Positions 57,801 through 64,000 of a stretch of 64,000 nucleotides of DNA are shown one piece after another. Location: contig NC_135719.1 in NCBI RefSeq assembly GCF_964656455.1, positions 70,358,283-70,422,282 on the forward strand, read 5' to 3'. The notes beneath the pieces are model-generated. The model did no database searches. It was not told the DNA's origin and worked only from the letters and a program-made list of their open reading frames with translations. The stretch comes from Halichoerus grypus (taxonomy: Eukaryota > Chordata > Mammalia > Carnivora > Phocidae). Positions within the stretch are counted from its first letter, which is position 1; each line of letters begins with the position of its first letter. The translations under genes and the position numbers were made by a program.

Positions 57801-60800
57801 AGACAACTAGTCCAGTTTTGAGACCCATTCCCCACCTGCTTCACTGGTTTAACTTTCAGCCAGTACTCTTCTAAGCTTGATGTCAGCTGCTGTAGGTGAG
57901 TAGATTGTTCAGGGAAGCAAGAGGAGAGAGTAGGAGAACAAAATTATTGTGTTGCCATGGGCAAACCAGTTGGGATGTGTGGAAGGAAAGTTGAGGTCTG
58001 GAGGAAGGGAATCAGAGGATTGGTTAAGGTTTTCTTTCAGGTCTGGGTAGTACTCCGTCAGAGCAGAGCTGTGGCTGTTTCTGAGCTCTTGATCTTCCGT
58101 CCTTTTTCATGCCTTTGAGGTTGAATATGGATTTTGCCCTGGGTAAGTCCCCTGGGTAACGTTTATCTTCACATGCAAGATAAACATATTAGTGTGTTAG
58201 GAAGCATCTGATGCTATCCGGAATACTTACTGAATTTAGAGGCATTTGAGAGTTGGTCACAGATCCTGAAGTTTTGCAAGCAGCCTGATTTATAGTCTAG
58301 GTTTGTTATTCATTCTCTCAATTTTGTTGATAGTTAACCAATGCGTTTCCTTCATGGTTATGTTTATTTTTCTCCGATCTTTTGAAATAAAACTATTTGT
58401 GATGAAACTTTATTGTTCTTTTAATTTACCTCGTTCATTTGAACACGTAGTAGTTGACTTTTTTAAGGTTAAAGGAGATACTACTTTTTTGTTTTAATTT
58501 GGAAAGGTTTTCTTGATAATACATTAGCTTTGCTAACATAGTAAGCATAAACACCTGTATCCATTATGAAAAATAACTCCATTTTCTGTTAAACCGTGTT
58601 TCAGATTTTCTTCTCATTTGAATCTGGCTCAAGTACTGTAAAATCTTAGAGAGCATAGTTTTATGTAGCATACTTTAGGACTGGTCTCCTTTCTTGGCTA
58701 ACTTCCTTGTTATGTTTTTATTTTTCATTTGGGGAGGTATTGGATCAAGGATAAATCAGCTGTACCTCATACGAGTTTTATTATAAAATAGTTAATGCAA
58801 AGCAGTGACTAAGTATGTGTGTGTGTGTACTTGATCAGTATACAGATCAACTATACACTGTTTTTAGGAGCGTTTTCTTCCTTTGATTGGTTTCTCCTAC
58901 ATTGACTTTCAGAATAATTCATAGCTCCTAGTCACTTATTTTGACTTTCGGTGATGAAGAAGATCTTTTCACATGTTTACATAAGATATAAGTAAAGGCT
59001 ATTCTTTGCTTTTAGTACCACTGACTTGGTTATAATAAAATTGTGCATTAGCAATTAACTACCTTTCTAAAGGTAAAGAATTTGTAAAAGAATTATATGC
59101 AAACTATATATAGATTTGGTGAATTCTGTTGATCACCAAATCAACAGAATTGATGTGATGTGATTGATGATTTGACTATTTAGTGAAAATAACTTTCTTC
59201 TCCTTTAGGCCAAGAGGCAGCAGCGAAAACTGAACTTCCTAATCACCCAAACAGAGTTGTATGCCCATTTCATGAGTCGCAAACGAGACATGGGTCATGA
59301 TGGAATTCAGGAAGAAATCCTAAGGAAACTGGAAGACAGTTCTACCCAAAGACAAATTGACATTGGTGGAGGGGTGGTAGTTAACATCACACAGGAGGAT
59401 TATGGTGAGTCCTGAATCAAGACGTAGGGGAAGTGGGTACCCTCCATTTTTTTATATCTAAGGTTATACACGTGATTAGTTCTTGTAAGTTTTGTCTTGA
59501 TCGGTAGGTAATGATTAGTGAAGGGGAATTTATTGCACTGGAGTAGGGAAAGTATGAATAAAACAAACATACAAAATAACTTTTATTAAAGAATTTGAAA
59601 AGGAAAGGGTGTGTTTATATGATCTTGTAAGTTTGGGAATATTTTATATGTTTTGATTTGTTAGTAGAAATGGAGGATATTATATCAGAAGAATTCAGTG
59701 AACATGTCTCAGCAGAGAAAATCATCTGTCACATAACAAGATTCTTGGTGATGCAAGGCAGGCATGAGAAAGAGACTGTTCAGTTGTGGTATTTTTTTTT
59801 TTTTTAAGAGATTTTATTTATTTGTTTGAGAGAGAGAGAGCATGGGTGGAGGAAGAGAGAGAAGGACAAACAGACTCCCTGCTCAAGTCTCAGAGGACTC
59901 TGAGATCACGACCTGAGCCACCCAGGCGCCCCTCAGTTATGGCCTTTTTGTGACCATAAAGGGAGGGAGGAATTGGGGTGAAATTTGAGGGGAATTTCAT
60001 AGAGAATAGTGATCAAGATCCCGTTGAGCTCAGAATAAAAAGAATGAGTATGCTTGCAAGGATCTTGGGGTTTACACATGTCTGGATTTCTTCTTTGGGA
60101 ATAGTTTCACCCAGCAGAAATCTATCACAATTTTGAATCCCCACTGTTTTGCTTTGCTTTGCTTTGTCATTGCTTTGTGCAAGAAACCCAGGATTGGGCA
60201 ATGAGCATAGTCTCCTGGTGGTTTCTCTGAGCTGGCTGCGGCTACTGGAGACCATGGCAACCCTCTGCATTCATAGCCACTTCTGGGTCCTTACCTCTGT
60301 CATGTAATTTGAACCTTTCTGCTCTCTCACTCTCTGTGAGCTTAGGGATGAGTAAATTGGGGGAGTTAGGGATTGACAATATTGGTGTGAGTTGCATCTT
60401 TGAAGGAGATCAGTTAATGACGTGTGATAATCTCTAAGTTTTCCTTTTCAGATAGTAACCATTTCAAAGCCCAGGCCCTGAAGAATGCTGAAAATGCTTA
60501 TCATATTCATCAAGCTCGGGTGAGTCTTAAAATGAAAAGAAACTGTAAGGGGCTCCGGAAATACCCTACAACCTTTCACTTGGGTGGTCTTCCTTTAGTC
60601 TTACTCATTTTTCAATTAAAAGCACTGGCAGATGTGTATATATGTGACTGTGTTGGGTGCAGGCTGTGGCTCTATTTAGAACAGTAGGCATAATGGAGAA
60701 ACGGTGGAAAATGAGCATTCACTTGTCTAAGCTTTAGGAGTGTGTTGATTGAAGCTAGGACAGTTGACCTGTTTTTTTGTCGTCTTGAGTAATCATGGGC

Positions 60801-63229
60801 AATATAGTGTGAAATGCATCATGGTTGTTTAGTGGAAAAGACCACAGTGGTGCTTGTTAAGAGAGCTATATCATTGCCTTAAGAATAGTGCTATGTTAGG
60901 ACTTTTTTTTCACCTTAGTAATAACTTGCTAATTCTTGATATAGTGATATTTCATGAAATCAGAAGAAAACTGCAGTTAGATTAAATTAAGTAAAGTAAG
61001 TAAAGAATATACTGCATAGGAACCCCATGTAACAACATCCAGGTCAGGACCTTCTCCCCACCAACCCCAGCCAAACAAATTTTATATGAGATTTTTAACA
61101 CATTCCTTGATGAAGCATGTAGTCATGTAATATGGTTTATAATCATGTAATATGTGTGCTCATCAAAAGCATATTCTTAATATAATTGTTAAATTAATTT
61201 TAAAATATTAGTAATATTTCATATATTGTGGGTTTTGTTTTGTTTTTTATTTGAGAGAGAGAGAGAACATGAGCAGGAGGAGGTGCAGAGGGAGGAACAG
61301 GCTCCTGGCTGAGCAGGGAGCCCAGGGCAGAGCTCAATCCCAGGACCCTGAGATCATGACCTAGCTCAAGGCAGCTGCTTAACTAACTGAGCCACCCAGG
61401 CGCCCCTCATATATTGTGCTTTATACATAATACATTACATAATATTATCAGAAATTTTGTTCCAGTTATCACAAAGTAGATACACTGTCATTATGAGCTT
61501 TATTTGAATTTCATTTTTTACCTCATATTTTTCTTCTAATGTTTTTATTTTCCAGACAAGGTCATTTGATGAAGATGCGAAAGAAAGTCGAGCAGCTGCC
61601 CTTCGGGCAGCAAACAAGTCTGGCACTGGGTTTGGGGAGAGTTACAGCCTGGCAAACCCATCTATCCGGGCTGGGGAAGATATTCCACAGCCTACAATTT
61701 TTAATGGCAAATTAAAAGGCTATCAGCTGAAAGGCATGAATTGGTTGGCAAATCTCTATGAACAGGTGAATTTTAGAACTATGCCATACCCACTTTCTTT
61801 CGTTATGTGTTTTCCTAAAATCATTGGTTCAGTGTATTGTGAAATGAGCACAAGACAATGTTTTAAATTTCATCCCTTTGAAATGCTTTATCCTCTGACA
61901 AGAGTCAGAAAGATGTTTTTATATTTTTAACCTGAAATTTTATTGGAGAATATTTGTATCACGTACATAGGGTGGTCTTGGTAAACGTGATTGGTTTTTT
62001 GCCTGGATTAAATTTGCTGAGAAACTAGCCTCAGATACCATGATTCATAGTTGTAGCTATGGAGTTGGCAAAAGGAATCATTGCAGCAGTGGGTAATAGT
62101 GCTGAAATGGTATTTCTAGTCACTTTTGTTTAAATAAGTTTTGACAGTTTGGTTAGTTCTTTGGGGCAGTAGGTTGAATCCTGTGTGATGGAATGCGAGA
62201 GGTTATTGACTATGTGTATTTTTTTTTTTCCAGGGCATTAATGGCATTCTTGCAGATGAAATGGGCCTTGGTAAAACAGTGCAGAGTATTGCCCTCCTGG
62301 CCCATTTGGCTGAGGTGGGTAGATGCAGTCTTTCTATGTTTCGCACTCTAGATTCTGGGGTGAGAATCAGCCATTATCTAGCACTATGCTGGGCTTTGGA
62401 GCATATGAGGACAGTAGGACTTAACTCCTTGCCTTCAAGATCATTACAGCGTGACACAGTGTGATGAAGCATTTTGGTTTGCGAGACTAGAATAGTTACT
62501 GAGAATGTGTGGTTTGACATATTGCCCCCTGCCCCCTGTCCAGAGCCATTCATACAGTGGCAAAGACATTGTAGTTAGTTAGACCAGAAGACCCAGGTTC
62601 ACATCTGAACTCTATGTTGACTATAAACAATGTAAACTTGGGCAATTCATCTGATCTCTTTTGCTCTGACTTCACTTTAATTCTCTGAGGGTTAGTTTCT
62701 ACTTCTGCAGAGTGGGGATAATATCTACTTTGTAGGAATTCTGTGAGAATTAAATGAGAAAATATATGTAGAAGCCTTTTGAAAAAAGCAAAAGCTCCAA
62801 AATCATTATGATCATCTTGTATAAGGGAAAGCAATACTTAAAGTCAGGATATTGTAAGTGCTTTGTGAATGATAGAAATTAGGACCTATAGGTGGTTGGG
62901 GTGAGAGTAATTGCTTGGTATTTTGTCTCAAGGTTTTTCTGAGCAAATTCCTTGCCTGTGTTATTATTAACATAGGATATTATTACTGAGTATGGAGATG
63001 TGGGAGCTAGGCACCATTTCTCTTTTATTATAATGTATTATTTATTCTTAAACTGCGCTCATCATTGATTATAATTTTGACCTAAATATCTTCAGTTTTC
63101 CTTCAGTTAGCTGACCCAGTTTTTGTCTTTCAGAGAGAGAACATCTGGGGACCTTTCTTAATAATTTCACCTGCTTCTACACTTAACAATTGGCACCAGG
63201 AATTTACTAGATTTGTTCCTAAATTTAAG
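39721..63229 (+). CDS. INO80: INO80 chromatin-remodelling ATPase, N-terminal 599 codons (partial)
   Basis: INO80 is the Snf2-family motor of the nuclear INO80 complex, which slides nucleosomes, acts in H2A.Z dynamics, and works in transcription, replication and DNA repair. Thirteen coding segments here join in frame to 1,797 nt without stops, about 38% of the roughly 1,550-residue family protein. Order: N-terminal region with the VKEEP motif; acidic tract with nine Glu (about 146-154); lysine-rich stretches with an NLS-like KKVKKKRRR (about 228-236); DBINO/HSA-like helical region (about 285-410), which in the family binds Arp8, Arp4 and actin; linker with [13 protein letters not shown]; ATPase start with [10 protein letters not shown] (Q motif region), Walker A DEMGLGKT (about 548-555; catalytic Lys present) and motif Ia [12 protein letters not shown]. 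The remaining ATPase lobes, the family insertion and the C-terminus lie beyond the window. Identity rests on recognised protein sequence and is very secure. Confidence 0.98.
39898..40096 (-). repeat. CAN SINE close to the exon 2 donor (antisense)
   Basis: Duplication cccaatataat at about 39881 and 40097. Its poly-T begins about 34 nt after exon 2. Confidence 0.96.
40309..40478 (+). CDS. INO80: INO80 exon 3
   Basis: Acceptor tttatag at 40308, donor GTCAGT at 40479; 170 nt. The split Ser codon (AG+T) is completed, then [20 protein letters not shown] and [19 protein letters not shown] follow. Acidic, serine-rich and probably disordered. It ends with one base of a split Glu codon. Confidence 0.96.
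40571..40638 (+). CDS. INO80: INO80 exon 4
   Basis: Acceptor ctttacacag at 40570, donor GTAAGA at 40639; 68 nt. Encodes [20 protein letters not shown] then WLK. It follows exon 3 after an intron of only 92 nt, the shortest here. Confidence 0.96.
40840..41450 (+). repeat. ancient mammal-wide repeat, family not named
   Basis: aagcactgtgcagagcaaag, agaagatgaggttagagagc, tgattgtgtaggaccttgta: the same old family type as 31060-33320. The 137-codon minus frame overlapping it has no supporting features. Confidence 0.4.
41630..42000 (-). repeat. L1 3' region, antisense
   Basis: attgagatacaattcacatg, cagccatcaccgctaattct, gcagccactaatctgttttc, aatggaatcatataatatgt. Confidence 0.85.
42371..42541 (+). 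CDS. INO80: INO80 exon 5 (poly-Glu)
   Basis: Acceptor tgtttgcag at 42370, donor GTAAGA at 42542; 171 nt, phase 0 at both ends. Encodes [18 protein letters not shown], nine Glu, [20 protein letters not shown] and [10 protein letters not shown]. The Glu run uses mostly GAA with one GAG and is longer than I recall for the human protein, so it may vary in length. Confidence 0.96.
42643..42668. repeat. (GGT)n microsatellite
   Basis: Eight or so GGT units in intron 5, about 100 nt after the exon 5 donor. Confidence 0.9.
42685..42878 (-). repeat. CAN SINE (antisense)
   Basis: Duplication tctaatacaagctttt / tctagtacaagcttta, at the edge of an L1 remnant. Confidence 0.96.
42885..43560 (-). repeat. 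L1 3' region / ORF2 end, antisense
   Basis: gctttattgaaatatatttc, gatgtataactatcatcact, tttcaaggttcattcacgtt, ggctgttatgaataatgctg, gaggaatcactgggtcatat. Confidence 0.87.
43800..43998 (+). repeat. CAN SINE, older subfamily (sense)
   Basis: gggcacctggctggctcagt, long gagttttgattttggctcag spacer, degenerate CT-rich end. No clear duplication. Confidence 0.9.
44581..44602. repeat. (TG)n microsatellite
   Basis: About nine TG units within the antisense L1. Confidence 0.85.
44715..44902 (-). repeat. CAN SINE (antisense)
   Basis: Duplication gcatgtatctct / gcacgtatctct, inside L1. Confidence 0.95.
45790..45892 (-). repeat. short tRNA-Lys-type SINE (antisense)
   Basis: ttttaagtaagctctatgcc through cagccagccagacgcctc, inside L1. 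Old. Confidence 0.88.
46146..47030. other. intron 5 end
   Basis: A short old L1-like bit (gaagtaaaacatatatatgg) at 46150-46250, then about 780 bp with no recognisable repeat, up to the acceptor tgcttcag. Confidence 0.5.
47031..47151 (+). CDS. INO80: INO80 exon 6
   Basis: Acceptor gcctgcttcag at 47030, donor GTGAGC at 47152; 121 nt. Encodes [40 protein letters not shown] and one base of a split Ala codon. Lysine-rich end. Confidence 0.97.
47152..48220. other. INO80 intron 6
   Basis: 1,069 bp with no recognisable SINE or L1, unusual for this window. Confidence 0.6.
48221..48435 (+). CDS. INO80: INO80 exon 7
   Basis: Acceptor tttcctttgcag at 48220, donor GTATGT at 48436; 215 nt, ends in phase 0. 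Encodes [20 protein letters not shown], a His-rich [30 protein letters not shown] and IVKKELPK, the entry to the DBINO/HSA-like region. Confidence 0.97.
48890..49070 (-). repeat. ancient L1M-type fragment
   Basis: ttttgatataatttcaaatt, tccatatacccttt and ttactcaccagttgtttgca match the old L1 type seen at 813-980 and 54180. Confidence 0.5.
49087..49287 (+). repeat. CAN SINE (sense)
   Basis: Perfect 14-bp duplication aaaagttgatacta before and after. Confidence 0.96.
49302..50030 (+). repeat. L1 ORF2 remnant upstream of the DPRX-like retrocopy
   Basis: aaaacaatgtagtactggca, gcacatgaataggcaaatag, agactagaagaacgctatca, gggctattatctctaatata: sense ORF2. A SINE interrupts it at 49457. Related L1 sequence resumes at 51145. 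Confidence 0.8.
49457..49666 (-). repeat. CAN SINE (antisense)
   Basis: Duplication agactaatgcacttct / agactaatgcactttt. Confidence 0.96.
50031..50712 (+). pseudogene. DPRX: DPRX-like homeobox processed pseudogene
   Basis: A PRD-class homeodomain is readable: [20 protein letters not shown] (from 50213), [10 protein letters not shown], then after a +1 frameshift [16 protein letters not shown], with Lys at homeodomain position 50. The following open frame, stop at 50706-50708, has [10 protein letters not shown] and [13 protein letters not shown], which match the C-terminal half of DPRX as I remember it. No intron sits at the usual homeodomain 46/47 position, so it is a processed copy. Lesions: TAA just before the homeodomain Met, an insertion of about 25-27 nt with an in-frame TAG near 50281-50305, and one extra base near 50340. 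The 5' limit is approximate. It lies in sense inside an L1 remnant in intron 7. Confidence 0.8.
50713..51135 (+). repeat. L1 3' UTR-like tail adjoining the DPRX-like copy
   Basis: agagaagccaggcacaaaag, then gcaatatataaatgtatcat, cacatcgtacaccttactct and ttgtatctcagtaaagctgg, typical of old L1 3' ends. Whether it belonged to the retrocopied transcript or is a separate insertion is unclear. Confidence 0.5.
51263..51454 (+). repeat. CAN SINE (sense)
   Basis: Duplication aaaaatggccctc on both sides. Confidence 0.96.
51811..51912 (-). repeat. short tRNA-Lys-type SINE (antisense)
   Basis: taatctctacacccaacgtg through gggccagccagatgcctc. Diverged. Confidence 0.86.
52650..54175 (+). repeat. ancient L1M-type sequence, sense
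   Basis: ccagagctccttggataagt, gggaaaatacaagatgagcc, cagttaatgagtgcagaagg, ctgtaagtctaaattagttc: the sense counterpart of the antisense block at 4080-5400. Contains a short (CA)n at 52800 and a SINE at 53196. Confidence 0.65.
53196..53331 (+). repeat. CAN SINE, older and short (sense)
   Basis: Head and middle present, CT-rich part missing. Duplication gataatact. Confidence 0.9.
54180..54920 (-). repeat. ancient L1M (L1MD/ME-like) fragment, antisense
   Basis: cagttgtctctataatgtcc, tcaatccaggatccagtcta, tttagttgtcacatctcttt, aggaggcacatgacacatcc, agctttgatcccttggtgtg. Confidence 0.7.
54928..55032 (+). repeat. short tRNA-Lys-type SINE (sense)
   Basis: gggcacctggctggctcatt through tgggtgtagagattaaaaaa. 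Confidence 0.9.
55086..55283 (-). repeat. CAN SINE (antisense)
   Basis: Duplication aatatttgagat on both sides. Confidence 0.96.
55284..56122. other. end of intron 7, no repeat recognised
   Basis: About 840 bp without a recognisable element before exon 8. Confidence 0.55.
56123..56176 (+). CDS. INO80: INO80 exon 8
   Basis: Acceptor aatattttag at 56122, donor GTAAAT at 56177; 54 nt, phase 0 at both ends. Encodes [18 protein letters not shown] within the DBINO region. The smallest coding exon in the window and skippable in frame. Confidence 0.97.
56313..56514 (-). mobile_element. young 5'-truncated carnivoran L1 3' end
   Basis: Antisense poly-T, then tgttatgttagtcaccgtac, taacacccaatgctccattc, cttaatacccatcaccgggc, ctcagagtccatagtctctc: the 3' UTR of the lineage's recent L1s. 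Duplication ccatttattt at 56303 and 56515. Confidence 0.88.
56690..56880 (+). repeat. MIR element
   Basis: gggctggtcactcatctttg, ctcatctgtaaaatgaggat, gttttgtgaagaataaatta. Confidence 0.72.
57184..57387 (+). CDS. INO80: INO80 exon 9
   Basis: Acceptor tcatctgcag at 57183, donor GTAAGA at 57388; 204 nt, phase 0 at both ends. Encodes [40 protein letters not shown] and [20 protein letters not shown]: the highly charged long helix of the HSA/DBINO region that carries the actin/Arp module in the family. Confidence 0.98.
57388..59208. other. INO80 intron 9
   Basis: 1.8 kb without a recognisable SINE or L1. Near its 3' end (59113-59151) it carries overlapping inverted repeats. Confidence 0.65.
59113..59151. 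repeat. interleaved inverted repeats (A-B-A'-B')
   Basis: gatttggtga (59113-59122) is complementary to tcaccaaatc (59133-59142), and aattctgttgat (59122-59133) to atcaacagaatt (59140-59151). The stems interleave, so either two exclusive hairpins or a pseudoknot-like fold is possible. It ends 57 nt before exon 10. Confidence 0.85.
59209..59404 (+). CDS. INO80: INO80 exon 10
   Basis: Acceptor tctcctttag at 59208, donor GTGAGT at 59405; 196 nt. Encodes [40 protein letters not shown] and [17 protein letters not shown]: the end of DBINO and the linker. Ends with one base of a split Asp codon. Confidence 0.98.
59791..59933 (-). repeat. CAN SINE, internally deleted (antisense)
   Basis: Lacks much of the middle. 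Duplication cagttgtggt / cagttatggc. Confidence 0.93.
59934..60451. other. end of intron 10
   Basis: No repeat apart from a short (TTTGC)n near 60152-60175. The 85-codon minus frame at 60013-60270 lacks any recognised domain. Confidence 0.5.
60452..60519 (+). CDS. INO80: INO80 exon 11
   Basis: Acceptor ttccttttcag at 60451, donor GTGAGT at 60520; 68 nt. Encodes [20 protein letters not shown] then QAR. Ends in phase 0. Confidence 0.98.
60520..61232. other. intron 11, first part
   Basis: About 700 bp of AT-rich sequence with no element recognised. Confidence 0.5.
61233..61406 (-). repeat. CAN SINE (antisense)
   Basis: Perfect 12-bp duplication tcatatattgtg at 61219-61230 and 61407-61418. It ends about 150 nt before exon 12. 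Confidence 0.95.
61556..61765 (+). CDS. INO80: INO80 exon 12
   Basis: Acceptor ttattttccag at 61555, donor GTGAAT at 61766; 210 nt, phase 0 at both ends. Encodes [40 protein letters not shown] and ANLYEQ. The [10 protein letters not shown] segment is the Snf2 Q-motif region at the start of ATPase lobe 1. Confidence 0.98.
61766..62233. other. INO80 intron 12
   Basis: 468 bp with no recognisable repeat. Ends in a strong T-tract and ccag acceptor. Confidence 0.55.
62234..62314 (+). CDS. INO80: INO80 exon 13 (Walker A)
   Basis: Acceptor tttttttttccag at 62233, donor GTGGGT at 62315; 81 nt, phase 0 at both ends. Encodes [20 protein letters not shown] then [15 protein letters not shown] is the P-loop of Snf2 ATPases; its Lys and Thr are intact. 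Confidence 0.99.
62560..62830 (+). repeat. MIR element
   Basis: agacccaggttcacatctga, aacttgggcaattcatctga, gaggg-tagtttctacttct and gtgagaattaaatgagaaaa in sense MIR order. Confidence 0.75.
63134..63229 (+). CDS. INO80: INO80 exon 14 (motif Ia)
   Basis: Acceptor ttgtctttcag at 63133, donor GTAAAA at 63230; 96 nt, phase 0 at both ends. Encodes [20 protein letters not shown] then [12 protein letters not shown], the motif Ia region after Walker A. Last coding exon in the window. Confidence 0.98.
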
Positions 63230-63388
63230 GTAAAAATCAATCCAACAAAAATTTCTGTTGCTCTTTAAAATAAACTTCCTGATTTTTCTTTTGCCGCCTG
63301 CCTTATTCAGTTGCTCTAAGAGTTTTGAATTTCTTGCATTTTTCCCAAGATACTTGAAATACATTCCCTTTAAAAGTTACTGATGGGT

Positions 63389-63600
63389 GGGGTGCTTGGG
63401 TGGCTCAGTCAGTTAGGCGTCCAGCTCTTGATTTTGGCTTGGGTCATAATCTCAGGGTCCTGGGCTCCATGCTCAGCGAGGGGTGTGCTTGAGATTCTCC
63501 CTCTCCCTTCCCCCTCCCTCTGCACGTGCACACGCTTTCTCTCTCTCTCTCTCGTCCACGTTCATGGTCTCTCGCTAAAATAAATATTTATCTTTTAAAA
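63389..63600 (+). repeat. CAN SINE, older subfamily (sense), first of three
   Basis: ggggtgcttgggtggctcag, then agctcttgattttggcttgg. Preceded by aaaagttactg at 63372 and followed by the same word. Confidence 0.95.
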
Positions 63601-63611
63601 AAAAGTTACTG

Positions 63612-63800
63612 GGGGGAGGCCTGGGTGGCTCAGTCAGTTAAGCTCTGCCTTCGGCTCAGGTCATGATCCCAGGGTCCTGGGATCGAGTCCCACATTGGGC
63701 TCCTTGCTCAGCAGGGAGCCTGCTTCTCCCTCTGCCTGCTGCTCCCCCTGCTTGTGCTCTCTCTGACAAATAAATAAACAAAACCTTTAAAAAAAAAAAA
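63612..63800 (+). repeat. CAN SINE (sense), second of three
   Basis: Starts just after aaaagttactg (63601-63611) and is followed by a third copy of that word at 63801-63811. Confidence 0.95.
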
Positions 63801-63810
63801 AAAAGTTACT

Positions 63811-64000
63811 GGGTGCCTGGATGGCTCAATTGGTTAAGCATCTGCTTTCGGCTCAGGTCATGATCCTGGGGTCTTGGGATTGAGCCCCATGTCAGGCTCC
63901 CTGCTTAGCAGGGAGCCTTCTTCTCCCTCTCCCTCTGCTATTCCCTCTGCTACTCCCCCTGTTTGTGTTCTCTCTCTCTCTCTCTTTCTCTCAAATAAAT
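63811..64000 (+). repeat. CAN SINE (sense), third of three, cut by window end
   Basis: gggtgcctggatggctcaat through tctctctctcaaataaat at the right edge. Confidence 0.95.

Noticed and set aside
60013..60270. 85-codon minus frame in intron 10
   Set aside because: No domain, no splice or promoter evidence. It overlaps a (TTTGC)n stretch.
1..64000. CRISPR array, phage, operon or other prokaryote-type system
   Set aside because: All repeats are dispersed mammalian retroelements with target-site duplications. The only functional gene has GT-AG introns and a CpG-island promoter.

Overview
The window is nuclear DNA of a carnivoran mammal, most likely a non-canid caniform (arctoid: bear, seal or mustelid group). 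About 70 copies of tRNA-Lys-derived CAN SINEs are spread through it in both orientations. Their heads read like gggcgcctgggtggctcag and their tails are CT-rich and end in aaataaataaaatct, the arctoid style rather than the dog SINEC_Cf style. Old LINE-1, L2, MIR, MLT1 and hAT remnants fill much of the rest.

There is one real protein-coding gene: the 5' half of INO80 on the + strand, the Snf2-family ATPase of the INO80 chromatin-remodelling complex. A TATA-less CpG-island promoter and non-coding exon 1 lie at about 9.2-10.0 kb. Intron 1 is about 30 kb and repeat-dense. Coding exons 2-14 run from the ATG at 39721 to 63229. All 13 coding segments join in frame through GT-AG introns into 599 codons. 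They cover the acidic/basic N-terminal region, the DBINO/HSA-like helical region that nucleates the actin/Arp module, and the start of the ATPase (Walker A DEMGLGKT and motif Ia). The rest of the roughly 1,550-residue protein lies beyond the right edge.

Layout. 1-9.1 kb: upstream flank of repeats, including an EEF1A retrocopy broken into two opposite-facing halves and an MLT1 LTR. 9.15-10.4 kb: CpG island, exon 1 and a run of four CACGTG E-boxes at the start of intron 1. 10.4-39.7 kb: intron 1, with MIR, L1 and hAT copies and many SINEs. 39.7-48.4 kb: exons 2-7. 48.4-56.1 kb: intron 7, with old L1 and a decayed DPRX-like homeobox retropseudogene. 56.1-64.0 kb: exons 8-14.

I found no RNA gene, CRISPR array or unknown multi-gene system. 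The most notable items are the split EEF1A retrocopy, the DPRX-like retropseudogene, a long upstream ORF that would end 15 nt before the INO80 start codon, repeated SINE insertion into the same target sites, and an A-B-A'-B' inverted-repeat structure just upstream of exon 10.
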